Of a stretch of DNA of 64,000 nucleotides, positions 27,001 through 33,446 are shown piece after piece. The position numbers were made by a program, and so were the translations under genes. Numbering within the stretch: position 1 is the stretch's first letter; every line of letters begins with the position of its first letter. The notes below the pieces were generated by a model. That model worked only from the letters and a program-made list of their open reading frames with translations, was not told the origin of the DNA and ran no database searches. This DNA is from a virus. Location: positions 1 through 64,000 of the IMG/VR virus record IMGVR_UViG_3300027817_000001; one strand, 5' to 3'.

Positions 27001-29805
27001 CGTGAGCTCGAAGCCGCAGCCCAGAAAGTCCAAGCCGCAGAAGGACCAGCAGGAGAAGCCGCAGGCGCTCCCGGAGAAGCTTTCGCAAGCCCTGGCGGAC
27101 CGGGACAAATGGGCGAAGGTGGCGGCGGACCCGGACCTGAGCCCGGCGGCGGCGGTGGTGGCGAGGAACATGCAGCGCAGCAGCCAAGCAGCGGCGGCGC
27201 TGGGGCAGAAGGCAACGCCGGACCAGACCCTCGATCCCAACTTGATCGTGACCCTGGGACTGCCCTCGCCCCCGGGCCAGCAGCCTCCGTTGGCGGGCGA
27301 TCTTCCCCCTTCACCGACAAAGCCGGAAACATTCGGCTAGAGAACCTGACGAACAGCGCGGACGTCAGACAGGCCATCCACGACGCGGCCGACGAGAGCA
27401 ACGACTTCATCGGCGACCGTCGGGGCGTGGTCACCGACGGTCAGGTCTCCGATCTCGCCAACGACATCGGTCTGCCCGGCGCGATGGACATGGTGTCGAA
27501 ATGGGTGAAGGGGCAGGCCTACAACGCCGAGCAGGTGGTGGTGCTCCGTAGGCTGCTGCGCTCCTCGGCGGTTGATCTGTCCGAGAAGATGAAGCAGGCC
27601 GCGATCGGCACTGACGAGGACGTGATGGCCTACGCCGAGGCTCGAGATCGGCATCAACTCATTCAGCGGACCGTCACAGGCGCCACGGCAGAGGCCGGCC
27701 GGACGCTGCGGGCATTCCGGAACATCGCTGGCGAGGAAGGTTCGGCGGCCAAGGCCATTGATGAGCTGGTGAAGATCGGCACCGGCAAGACGCTGTTTCA
27801 GCTCAAGGCTGAGGCGAAGATGGGCGCCAAGCTCGACACCCCGGAGAAGATTTCGCGGTTCATGCAAGATGCACAGAAACGCAACTTCGGCCGTGGCGTG
27901 CTGGAATATTTCGTCAACGCGCTGATCTCGGGACCTATTACCCACATCACCTACGGCGTCGGCAATGAGGTATCGTCGATCCTGCGCGCCGGCCCGGAGA
28001 CCCTTGCGGCAGCGGCGATCGGCAAGGTCCGCCAGGCGCTGGGCCGCGAGGGCGAGGTGGTGCACGCCGGCGAGGCGCTGGCGCAGTACAAAGCACGCTA
28101 CGGGACCATTCCGGCCTCAATCCAATCCGCTATGGAGGCGGCCAGGACCGGCATGACGACGCTGTTGCCCGGGGAAGAGATCGCACCGGGCCATGGCGCC
28201 CTGACCCCGTTCGAAGGCGACGCCAGCCTTGCAACTGCAAAATCCATAACCAACGCGCCGGTGTCATGGAACGAGGCGATGGGGAGCGCGTTCGGCGCGG
28301 TACGCGGGATCAAGGATGCGTTCTGGGTCGGCGGCACGCTGAATGACAAGCCGATCGGGCTGGAATATTCGCCCCTTGGCCAGATCCCCGACGTGCGGGT
28401 GAGTAGCGTCAACATCCCGATCGGCACCGCGATTCGGCTGCCCGGCCGGCTAGTCGCGGCCGAGCACAGCTTCTTCCGCACCGCAAACTATTCCATGGAA
28501 CGCGCCGCGGAGGCCTACCGCGCTGCCACCGACGAAGGCCTGACCGGAACGGCGCGAGACCAGCGCATCGCCCAGATCGAACTCAACCCGAGCCAGGAGC
28601 AGATGGACCGCTGGATCACGGCTTCAAGTCACGCCACGCTGATGGGCCAGGGCGGCGCGTTCGTGCGCAAGCTCAGCGCGATGATGAACCACGAATTCAA
28701 TGTCCCGGGCATCGGCCCGACCCCGCTGCTGAAGTTCATGGACCCGTTCATCAAGATCTCGGGCAACATCATCGACCAGTCCCTGGTTCAGCGAACCCCG
28801 ATCGGTTTGCTGTCGACCGAGCTGCGCGCCGACCTGATGGGGAAAAACGGGACCATTGCCCAGGACAAGGCGCAGGCCCGGATGCTGGTCGGAACTGGGC
28901 TGGCGTTGCTCTCGGGCAGCCTTGCGGCGCAGGGCTATGTGACCGGCTCGGGCCCGTCGGACCCCAAGGAAGCCGCGATGTGGCAGCTGGCCGGCAACCA
29001 GGCGCACAGCGTCAGGATCGGGGATTTCTGGTATCAGATCAACAAGCTTGGACCCTATGGCGTGCTGACCGGGATCGCGGCCGACCTCTACGAGGTGGCG
29101 CACGACGCTACGGATGGCGACATGCTGAAAGCTGCGATGCATTTGCAGCACGCGTTCACCCAGAACATCCTCGACGAATCGTTCATGAAAGGCCCATCTG
29201 ACCTGATCAAGGCGGTGGACGATCCCGGCCGCTATGGTGAGAACTACATCAAGAGCTTCGCGTCATCGTTCACCCCGTTCTCGTCTGGCCTCTACCAGCT
29301 CAACCGGATGAACGATCCCTATCAGCGGGAAACCCGGTCCGTGGTCGACGCGATCAAGGCCAAGGTTCCGGGCCTGTCCGAAACACTGATGCCGCGGCGG
29401 GACGTGTGGGGCCAGCCGATGCCGAGCCGGGAGGGCGCCGGATACCTCACATCGATCTACGTGCAGAAGATGAACGCGGACCCGGTGAACCAAGCCATGC
29501 TCGATGCGCAGTTCTTCCCCGGGCAGGTCGAGAAGAAAATCCGGAACATCGAACTGACTCCCGAGGAATACGACGATTTTGCTCGGATTGCTGGAACTTT
29601 GACCAAGATCAACTTGGACAAACTTGTCGCATCACCGATGTGGCAAGATATGCCTTTGGGAGCCAAGCAAGACTGGATCAAGCTCGCGGTAGAGCAGAAC
29701 CGTGAGATCGCGCGCGGCATCATCATGTACAAGCTCTACCCGCACATTTGGATCGACGCTCAAAAGCAAGCTGCCCAATGGAAGGTGGAGGGGAAGAAGC
29801 GATGA
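21097..29805 (+). CDS. 2,902-aa polyvalent ejection protein (NTase-like, ParB-like, ADP-ribosyltransferase-like and metallopeptidase modules)
   Basis: The start is GTG at 21097. Modules in order: a Gly/Ala-zipper membrane segment (about 85-150); coiled coil (350-480); a RelA/SpoT-like nucleotidyltransferase fold (about 700-810: GYFDRKVYVRFPDG, IGEVQMWPP, GHKLYEGAR); a ParB/DarB-like domain (about 955-1090: VADGHQRSGLARRL); an ADP-ribosyltransferase-like domain (about 1605-1750: FWHGTTHG, GPAIYLGS); a zinc peptidase (HETGH at 1793-1797); and a C-terminal virion region (about 2080-2902). This matches the phage polyvalent-protein class, injected with DNA to disarm host defences. Module boundaries are approximate. 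Three +1-frame ORFs lie inside it. Confidence 0.8.
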   Translation: MDKEPSPLDDIGDVGPPIGQDTSQSFGPGSGPTVLNTVTDSFAPQGGGTGASALGTALQETGPARFATPLDDIGEIAPEEVTVKGAVTRGAVHGAVPAAGAMAGAGAGAEAGGAVGAFLGPWGALAGGVIGGIGGAIGGGFAADKAQDYTLSKLPDSFVDAFGQGERQQRLDQQERPVASFVGGMIPFALTMQPTKLAFRATGLPENATTIQKLMANPVTARLFGGGVMGGMELGQEAAQGQVDWRKVGIATGFGVVFNKPNALGEAITEMGASPARRMLGRPEPAARPPTIAQAGDTKIMGPGITEAVFQGSHEQAPEAAMTAQQTARDEQAARGEHPEPNPADIARQMEPELFARYDDLVSRRDAFRKWIDDYNRPSPEAIAEVDGRVADLQKQLDEHVAERGGYAAGPEARRLRAQIRETQKERDELAGRAATFSRGEAQDTADLALARKHLMDTDFELRDVQKEVAAAHRRAADAAGTETVPAEPHATIADMLAEQENAPNAQAPEQGAGASGVPAGGEAGPEAGAVPGAAGAVVSGPQRSIGDQRAFIADDVARRLIAAGRPEDEARAAAQLVASRYVTRAGRFEGKLGSAEELYAKESAAIAGPGGKALPPAFPPREVTEAAETAARVKAATPAAQPGILANDFESADRIKNEWRKATPFTGSVEDFIAASKPNQESLAAVGKQLADELGLTFKDPGVKADGPGKGLDRLQSKAKRFGAIGSVTDQVRAGFDVKTPAQADQIVQRMGEKFQVTDEGWQMTPAGYFDRKVYVRFPDGMIGEVQMWPPGMLATKKVGHKLYEGARELPPWHPLIPEFNRTQAEVYEPVRAALSAEWNAVLGRGGNEPNLLANAPAESTAALDPTSAALTSSHEPLTSAHASEGVQKAGSPSQEQALMSDMFGISNENVGEHASPVNAALTARDKIDELSPAEQKTQLPTYTAAAEQSPQGRDQPAGVFMFDPTKLEVDAKRFQFKTGGDEYGVTGALRNVQKWDPAKAQSIIVWEQADGKLFVADGHQRSGLARRLVEQGKAKDVQLPGVLYREKDGISADDIRAIAAVTNIANGSGKAIDGAKVLRERPDLLDESLPLSAGKGKQAAALARLGDEAFRMVVNDVVPEHYGAVVGDLLPKDPDRQVAALKAIARFEPKNADEAAVLTQRVAQAELAKKEEGAQTSMFGDLETPESTAGEEMKIVGRAIADLKKDKSLFARVLANAERIEKTGSTIEREAAQNVSNDAEVFAKTLTSEAYSSGPVRTELVAAARDLKNGKSSIGEATQRILAALREQAETHGADRNGAVGAGAKERELAQTDVERVKDHEGYPIDRGEISHDLHDEWADLIRDLKEGGEDVPSSPALRLALKKFDDLIKQNDSRLVIRRGQIADVIGSLEKAKTDIAEKFETGSGRATAKSLSGRVIEAKIDDEIVGLRRTEKELQDFFGEEEPGDLFAAEPGAEGKPQALIPGVAPVTARDRIQALANKPLAPKKAQKAADEGLFGSSKDQKELFQHKADHDDDLIRMLRGALETDEYSSVDSAGRRVPASSRELLDRMSKKYGEDTDLDQWSEKDYDAYFAAVDREAAVNSETLENAGITQSSAKAAKDDGFDTSREFWHGTTHGIFTDFRESTAENDVLGPAIYLGSTKGLSDFYGPGRGGDLLGPFHVRGNIVNENTMVPRDPDKYPGQMAKASQVMGTLKLALEDKRMRAPWGKDMTPAQYAREFWKRRGVDGYDSGFEVAIYDPKNIRAGFSIDGGTIRPSTELNQVMRGKIKIGSGRPLISLLKDANASTFIHETGHEWLEQMVKDAAHPDVSDVVRKDMASTLEWMGLEKPEDLQETTKAGKLTARATKAHEKFARGFEQYMREGVAPSKELAGVFAQFRNWLLQIYQSLKGLGSEISPEIRGVFDRMLEMEPQRTVIAPERLQPDLLHDIHEADAAHTPPHEAEPAMDRIIAERDRYITEQPPEIQRELEAAAQKVQAAEGPAGEAAGAPGEAFASPGGPGQMGEGGGGPGPEPGGGGGGEEHAAQQPSSGGAGAEGNAGPDPRSQLDRDPGTALAPGPAASVGGRSSPFTDKAGNIRLENLTNSADVRQAIHDAADESNDFIGDRRGVVTDGQVSDLANDIGLPGAMDMVSKWVKGQAYNAEQVVVLRRLLRSSAVDLSEKMKQAAIGTDEDVMAYAEARDRHQLIQRTVTGATAEAGRTLRAFRNIAGEEGSAAKAIDELVKIGTGKTLFQLKAEAKMGAKLDTPEKISRFMQDAQKRNFGRGVLEYFVNALISGPITHITYGVGNEVSSILRAGPETLAAAAIGKVRQALGREGEVVHAGEALAQYKARYGTIPASIQSAMEAARTGMTTLLPGEEIAPGHGALTPFEGDASLATAKSITNAPVSWNEAMGSAFGAVRGIKDAFWVGGTLNDKPIGLEYSPLGQIPDVRVSSVNIPIGTAIRLPGRLVAAEHSFFRTANYSMERAAEAYRAATDEGLTGTARDQRIAQIELNPSQEQMDRWITASSHATLMGQGGAFVRKLSAMMNHEFNVPGIGPTPLLKFMDPFIKISGNIIDQSLVQRTPIGLLSTELRADLMGKNGTIAQDKAQARMLVGTGLALLSGSLAAQGYVTGSGPSDPKEAAMWQLAGNQAHSVRIGDFWYQINKLGPYGVLTGIAADLYEVAHDATDGDMLKAAMHLQHAFTQNILDESFMKGPSDLIKAVDDPGRYGENYIKSFASSFTPFSSGLYQLNRMNDPYQRETRSVVDAIKAKVPGLSETLMPRRDVWGQPMPSREGAGYLTSIYVQKMNADPVNQAMLDAQFFPGQVEKKIRNIELTPEEYDDFARIAGTLTKINLDKLVASPMWQDMPLGAKQDWIKLAVEQNREIARGIIMYKLYPHIWIDAQKQAAQWKVEGKKR
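22610..22780 (+). CDS. overprinted +1-frame gene inside the polyvalent gene (56 aa)
   Basis: ATG at 22610 has AGGAG 10 bases upstream. The product has an ordered look (MPKRQNKEPEHLAFQQAVKL, then LELLVLSFLALNV). Almost all codons in its first two thirds end in G or C, as in real genes here. Over the same bases the long frame encodes Ala/Gly/Pro repeats whose codons mostly end in A or T. It is probably a genuine small gene with a charged helix and a hydrophobic segment. Function is unknown. Confidence 0.6.
   Translation: MPKRQNKEPEHLAFQQAVKLGLKPEQCLELLVLSFLALNVPLAISAPSSRTTSPDD
24908..25093 (+). CDS. overprinted +1-frame gene inside the polyvalent gene (61 aa)
   Basis: ATG at 24908 has AAGGG about 9 bases upstream. 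The product is Ser/Lys/Thr-rich and basic (RLRRMALIGMALSEQGRK, then SSPKPTSKGSRTTKATQ). From the sixth codon on, most codons end in G or C, while the host frame in the same interval uses many A/T-ending codons. The evidence is weaker than for the other two nested genes because the host frame remains protein-like here. Confidence 0.45.
   Translation: MENHPSEKLHSEYSLPSGSRLRRMALIGMALSEQGRKSESSPKPTSKGSRTTKATQSTEAK
27002..27340 (+). CDS. overprinted +1-frame gene inside the polyvalent gene (112 aa)
   Basis: GTG at 27002 has GGAG 7 bases upstream. The product has a Lys/Pro/Gln-rich start, a helical middle (LPEKLSQALADRDKWAKVAA, LSPAAAVVARNMQRSSQAAA) and a Pro-rich end. Its codons follow the strong G/C-ending habit of the genome, whereas the long frame reads as Gly/Ala/Pro low complexity with many A-ending codons. 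It is the clearest of the three nested genes. Function is unknown. Confidence 0.6.
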   Translation: MSSKPQPRKSKPQKDQQEKPQALPEKLSQALADRDKWAKVAADPDLSPAAAVVARNMQRSSQAAAALGQKATPDQTLDPNLIVTLGLPSPPGQQPPLAGDLPPSPTKPETFG

Positions 29806-29831
29806 CAAAAGAAAACCGCCCTTTCGGGCGG
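29804..29831 (-). terminator. intrinsic terminator read on the minus strand
   Basis: On the minus strand CCGCCC (29831-29826), a GAAA tetraloop and GGGCGG (29821-29816) are followed by TTTTCTTTT, a textbook rho-independent terminator. On the plus strand there is no T-run after the hairpin. It lies just behind the polyvalent gene stop and would block leftward transcription from entering the late operon. Confidence 0.65.
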
Positions 29832-29994
29832 CCATTCTCCCCTTTCAACCTCTCCAGCCATAAGCAAGGATCAGACGGTTGCCAGCACACCACGGGGACC
29901 AGCACTGGTTGGTTGGGCGCTTCCATACACTCCATCTGATTGACGTTCAAGTCAAACGTCCGTAAGTTCGCCATAATTTTGTAGGGGCACCAAT
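29832..29994. other. gap between the polyvalent gene and the HNH-AP2 gene
   Basis: No convincing plus-strand gene is present. A leftward frame (29974 downward) is open but runs through the terminator hairpin, which argues against translation to its end. GTAGGGG just before 29995 serves as a ribosome-binding site for the next gene. Confidence 0.5.
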
Positions 29995-30546
29995 ATGTTC
30001 AGCATCGTGTCACTGAAGGCAGCCAACGAGCAGCGGTTGAGCGCCAAGGAACGAGCGCTATCGCACGCTAGGCTGCTTGAGGTGCTTGGGTACGATCCCG
30101 AAACAGGGCTGTTCTTCTGGAAAAAGCGCATTTCGATCAGGATTACGGTCGGAGCGATTGCGGGTTCAGATACGGGAAAGGGCTACATCGAAATAGGGAT
30201 TGATGGCCACAACTATTTCGCCCACCGGCTAGCTTGGTTTTATGAAAAAGGTGAATGGCCGAAAGGTCAGGTTGACCATAAAGATACGATACGAACAAAC
30301 AATAGAATCAAGAACCTGCGTGATGCGACTCACGGTCAGAATGTCAACAACTCTGGCGTCAGGGCGAATAATACCAGCGGATACAAAGGGGTTTCTTTCG
30401 CCAAGAACCTCAAGAAGTGGCATTCTCGGATTATGAGCGAAGGGCAGCTTTATCTGCTGGGATACTTCGACACTCCAGAAGAAGCCTATGAGGCTTACTG
30501 CCGCAAAGCCAAGGAACTTCATGGTGAATTTGCGAGGATAGCATGA
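29995..30546 (+). CDS. HNH-AP2 homing-type endonuclease
   Basis: The 183-aa product has a YDPETGLFFWKK start and an HNH segment YFAHRLAWFYEKGEWPKGQV leading to DHKDTIRTNNRIKNLRDAT. A C-terminal AP2-like DNA-binding domain follows (SGYKGVSFAKNLKKWHSRI, then GYFDTPEEAYEAYCRKAKEL). This is a common free-standing homing endonuclease of phages. It is richer in A+T than its neighbours and overlaps the endolysin start, so it is a later insertion at the late/lysis boundary. Confidence 0.9.
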   Translation: MFSIVSLKAANEQRLSAKERALSHARLLEVLGYDPETGLFFWKKRISIRITVGAIAGSDTGKGYIEIGIDGHNYFAHRLAWFYEKGEWPKGQVDHKDTIRTNNRIKNLRDATHGQNVNNSGVRANNTSGYKGVSFAKNLKKWHSRIMSEGQLYLLGYFDTPEEAYEAYCRKAKELHGEFARIA

Positions 30547-31070
30547 CCGCATCTAACTTTACCAAAAGTCTTGCCCTTGTCCTCAAGTCAGAGGGAGGCA
30601 ACGATGATGATCCGGCGGATCACGGTGGTCGCACCTCGCGCGGCATCACGCAGCGCGAATACAGCGCCTGGTGCAAGGAGCACGGCAAGGCTGGCGGTGA
30701 TGTCTGGAAAGCCGCCCAGGCCGATATCGACGCGATTTATCATGGTGAATATTGGAACCCATGGTGCGACCTGATTCCGATTGGCAGCGACTACGTGTTC
30801 TTTGACATGTGTGTGAACGCTGGTCCGAACCGGGCGATCATCCTCGGGCAGCGCGCGCTCGGCGTGAAGGACGACGGCCGCGTCGGCCCGGTCACGCGGG
30901 CCGCGTTTGACGAGGCGATGGCCGACCCGGTAAAGCTGCTCGAAGCATACACTAATGCCAAGCGGAATTTCTATCGGTCGCTGCATCAGCCCAAATTCAT
31001 AAATGGCTGGCTCAATCGAACGCAAAAGGTTCATGACGCAGCCTTGGCGATGATCAAGGGGGCATCATGA
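30543..31070 (+). CDS. GH108-type endolysin (muramidase)
   Basis: This 175-aa protein has the GH108 signature near the N-terminus, LVLKSEGGNDDDPADHGGR, with the catalytic Glu at residue 17, followed by TSRGITQREY. The C-terminal part (NRAIILGQRALGVKDDGRVG, PVTRAAFDEA) is the associated peptidoglycan-binding region. It cleaves the glycan backbone. No signal peptide is present, so export should depend on a holin. It overlaps the next membrane gene by 4 bases. Confidence 0.9.
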   Translation: MTASNFTKSLALVLKSEGGNDDDPADHGGRTSRGITQREYSAWCKEHGKAGGDVWKAAQADIDAIYHGEYWNPWCDLIPIGSDYVFFDMCVNAGPNRAIILGQRALGVKDDGRVGPVTRAAFDEAMADPVKLLEAYTNAKRNFYRSLHQPKFINGWLNRTQKVHDAALAMIKGAS

Positions 31071-31276
31071 GATTCCTTTTCGTTTGCGCTTTGGCTGGAA
31101 CAATGATCGGCATCGGCCTGGTTGGCGCGCTGCGGCTGGCCTATCCTGACTTCGCGGCGCTGCCGGCGGTAACGACGGCGCCGGCCTCCGAGATTGGCGG
31201 GTGCGGGTCCAGTTCGCTCGTTGGGCCTCAGCCGAGCTGCGCACCGGGTACAACGACGGGGAACGCACGGCGGTGA
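31067..31276 (+). CDS. small membrane protein in the lysis cassette (69 aa)
   Basis: The N-terminal hydrophobic segment FLFVCALAGTMIGIGLVGAL could be a transmembrane helix or signal anchor. A short soluble tail contains two Cys in GGCGSSSLVGPQPSCAPG. It overlaps the endolysin stop and the next start (GTGA). A holin-accessory or spanin-like role is possible, but no lipobox is evident. Confidence 0.6.
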   Translation: MRFLFVCALAGTMIGIGLVGALRLAYPDFAALPAVTTAPASEIGGCGSSSLVGPQPSCAPGTTTGNARR

Positions 31277-31431
31277 ACTGGATCAATATTGGGTTGCTCG
31301 CTATGTTTGGCCTGGGACCTCTTGCCATAACGGCATTCCTGGCCGGGTGCCGCCGTTTGAAAAAGGCCGATACCCGCGACTACCCCGACAGCGATCCAAC
31401 CGAGGCCCCGCCTAAGAGGAGGTCGTTTTGA
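31273..31431 (+). CDS. small single-span membrane protein (52 aa)
   Basis: The start is GTG at 31273, overlapping the previous stop; a longer in-frame start at 31201 would lie inside the upstream gene. A hydrophobic helix (INIGLLAMFGLGPLAITAFL) is followed by a charged tail ending PPKRRSF. It resembles small holin-like proteins, and its place between endolysin and amidase genes fits, but the assignment is not secure. Confidence 0.55.
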   Translation: MNWINIGLLAMFGLGPLAITAFLAGCRRLKKADTRDYPDSDPTEAPPKRRSF

Positions 31432-31931
31432 TTCGTCTCCGCTTCGTCACCTGTGACGACATGCTGTCCCGCCTGATCCGCACCCAGGCGGGCATTTCCA
31501 TGCCGTTCACGCCGAGCCATACGGAGGCGCTGTCCCAGGACGGCCAGTCCTATATCGGCGCCCATTATGACGGCGGGATCCAGGCGCGCCCGGTGGGCTA
31601 TGACGCGGCGCAGGTCATGACGCTGCCGGATGGCCGAAAGGCCGACATCATCGTCTCGCTGCCCTGCACGGATGTTCAGGAAGCGGCGTTTTACGCCTTC
31701 GTTAATTCCAAGATCGATGAGCCATACGACTGGAAATCGATTCTGTCGTTCGCCGCGCCGGACATCAACCTGCATCTGACCGACCATCTGATCTGCTCGG
31801 CGTTCATGACGGCCGGGCTGCGCGCGGCCATGTGCGAGTATTTCCCGCTTCCGTTGACTGTGCCGTTCCACCACATCTCGCCGCGGGACCTGCTGCTGAT
31901 CCTGAGTTCACACGTTCAAATCGACCACTAG
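31428..31931 (+). CDS. permuted papain-like (YiiX/NlpC-P60 type) amidase or peptidase
   Basis: The start is TTG at 31428 overlapping the previous TGA. The 167-aa product shows the circularly permuted order: a His strand early (SYIGAHYDGGIQARP), a helix with EPYDWKSILSF, and the Cys late (HLICSAFMTAGLRA). Such enzymes cut peptides, lipids or peptidoglycan cross-links. Position in the lysis region suggests a second cell-wall activity or accessory protein. Confidence 0.65.
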   Translation: MIRLRFVTCDDMLSRLIRTQAGISMPFTPSHTEALSQDGQSYIGAHYDGGIQARPVGYDAAQVMTLPDGRKADIIVSLPCTDVQEAAFYAFVNSKIDEPYDWKSILSFAAPDINLHLTDHLICSAFMTAGLRAAMCEYFPLPLTVPFHHISPRDLLLILSSHVQIDH

Positions 31932-31942
31932 GAGATCACCCC

Positions 31943-32941
31943 ATGGAAGGCCAGCCGAAATTCACTTACGACTTCGTTATGGGCCAGCTGCGAATGACTC
32001 TCGTGGCTGGCCTTGCGTTCGCCGGCGGCAAGGGCTGGCTCACGCCGACCGACGCCGGCGCGCTCCTGGCGATCGCGACCGCCGCCGGTCCCTTGGCCGT
32101 GCCGTGGGTATGGTCCATCATCACCAACCTGGGCAAGGTGCATGTCGGATCTGGCAGCGCCGCAGCAGAGGTGGCGAAGGTCGAAGCGATCTCGCCGGCC
32201 ACCGCCGTCAATGCCGCCGCCGTCGTGTCGAACGCACTCGGCAAAGCGGCGGGGCTCCTCCTGGCCGCCATCCTGCTCGCCTCCATCATTCCCGCATCGC
32301 CCGCGAGCGCCCAGACTGGCACCCGTCGCGCGACACAGGCGACGCCGGCGCAGCCGAAGCAGACCAATGGCCTTCCCTGCGATCCGGCAAACTTGCTGCC
32401 GGGCTGCAAGACGGCACAGGCCGAGATCGATGGCCGATCGCCTACCGATGCGCTGCCCTGCATGGACATCTCGATGCTTACGAAGCTCACGCTGCAGAAC
32501 CTGATGCCGACCACGGTCGCATGCATCCAGAAGGCGAACAACAAGCTGGTGACGGACACGCAGCGTGCGCTTGATTCGGCCAAGGCCTTCAAGAACAGCG
32601 CATCAGGCACGGCCGGCGCCGCCGTCGGCGACAACGACGCCATCAACTGCCTGACGCCAGCCTTGGCCCTGTTCCAGGCGGCGATGATCATTCCGGCCGT
32701 GCCCGCGCAAGATGCTGTCCTGAACGCCGATGGAACGGTCAAGACGCCGGCCGTTGCCGCGGTCGACGCGATCGAACCTGGGCCGATCTTGCTCGGGCAG
32801 AAGTTCCGCGAATTCGTCGAGCTGGGTGGCCTGACGACCTGCAAGAATGTCGTGAATTACTCGGTTCAGGCTGTTGCCGCTGCTGGAGCAGGCGATCTTG
32901 CAACCGCGGCGACTGGAGCTGCCCTGATCGCGCCGAAGTAA
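31943..32941 (+). CDS. holin-like N-terminus fused to a secreted Ala/Pro-rich domain
   Basis: ATG at 31943 has TAGGAG 6 bases before it. Residues 1-60 resemble small phage holins (FTYDFVMGQLRMTLVAGLAF, GGKGWLTPTDAGALL, VPWVWSII). A second hydrophobic stretch near residues 105-125 (LLLAAILLASIIPASPASA) looks like a signal peptide. The remaining ~200 residues are Ala-rich with several Cys (LPCDPANLLPGCK, LPCMDISML). The fusion is unusual, since such holins are normally about 100 aa. Confidence 0.6.
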   Translation: MEGQPKFTYDFVMGQLRMTLVAGLAFAGGKGWLTPTDAGALLAIATAAGPLAVPWVWSIITNLGKVHVGSGSAAAEVAKVEAISPATAVNAAAVVSNALGKAAGLLLAAILLASIIPASPASAQTGTRRATQATPAQPKQTNGLPCDPANLLPGCKTAQAEIDGRSPTDALPCMDISMLTKLTLQNLMPTTVACIQKANNKLVTDTQRALDSAKAFKNSASGTAGAAVGDNDAINCLTPALALFQAAMIIPAVPAQDAVLNADGTVKTPAVAAVDAIEPGPILLGQKFREFVELGGLTTCKNVVNYSVQAVAAAGAGDLATAATGAALIAPK

Positions 32942-32947
32942 TTTTGA

Positions 32948-33238
32948 ATGACCGCAACGCCTCTCCTCGACATGATTTTGCAGCACGGCGGGCCCTTTGG
33001 ATTGGGGCTCGCCGTCGGCATGCTGATGTGGCTGCTCGAGCACCAGGGCGGCATGGGCAAGGACAAGATCATCGCCGCCAAGGACGTGGTCATCGCCGAG
33101 CTGAACAAGCAGTTCGTGGAGCTCCACAAGGAGACCTTGGGCGCGATGAACGCGTCGACCCAGGTGAACCAGTCCGTCGACAAGGCCGTTACCGCGATCT
33201 ATGCTGTGCTGACCTCGCCCATTGGCAGAAAGCGCTGA
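32948..33238 (+). CDS. small membrane protein with coiled-coil tail (96 aa)
   Basis: One hydrophobic helix (PFGLGLAVGMLMWLLEH) is followed by a long charged helix (IIAAKDVVIAELNKQFVELH). This single-span plus coiled-coil plan is common among holin or spanin accessory proteins. It follows the holin-like gene by 6 bases. Confidence 0.65.
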   Translation: MTATPLLDMILQHGGPFGLGLAVGMLMWLLEHQGGMGKDKIIAAKDVVIAELNKQFVELHKETLGAMNASTQVNQSVDKAVTAIYAVLTSPIGRKR

Positions 33239-33239
33239 C

Positions 33240-33446
33240 ATGATCTGCGCCCTTCCAATCAATGTGCACGATCTGATGCAGGAGGTGCGCGCCGCTCGGC
33301 GCCGGGTCACCGACACTGCAAATCAGGCATCCAAGCGTGTCAACGAGCTTGATATCGCACTTGAGCCTTATCGCGCCGCGCCCGACCCTCACACCGCCCT
33401 GATCGAAGTCCTGTTCAACAGCCGCTCACTGGAAAGAGACGATTGA
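33240..33446 (+). CDS. hypothetical small protein (68 aa)
   Basis: The start ATG 33240 overlaps the preceding TGA. The product is helical and charged (VHDLMQEVRAARRRVTDTAN) with no membrane segment. Its stop overlaps the next ATG. Function is unknown. Confidence 0.6.
   Translation: MICALPINVHDLMQEVRAARRRVTDTANQASKRVNELDIALEPYRAAPDPHTALIEVLFNSRSLERDD

Noticed and set aside
21097-29805. An N4-like virion RNA polymerase
   Set aside because: The giant protein is long enough, but no polymerase motifs were seen; the recognised segments are ParB-, ART- and peptidase-like.
29723-29974. A leftward 83-aa frame after the HNH-AP2 gene
   Set aside because: It passes through the minus-strand terminator and into the polyvalent gene; an RNA of that strand would end before the stop.
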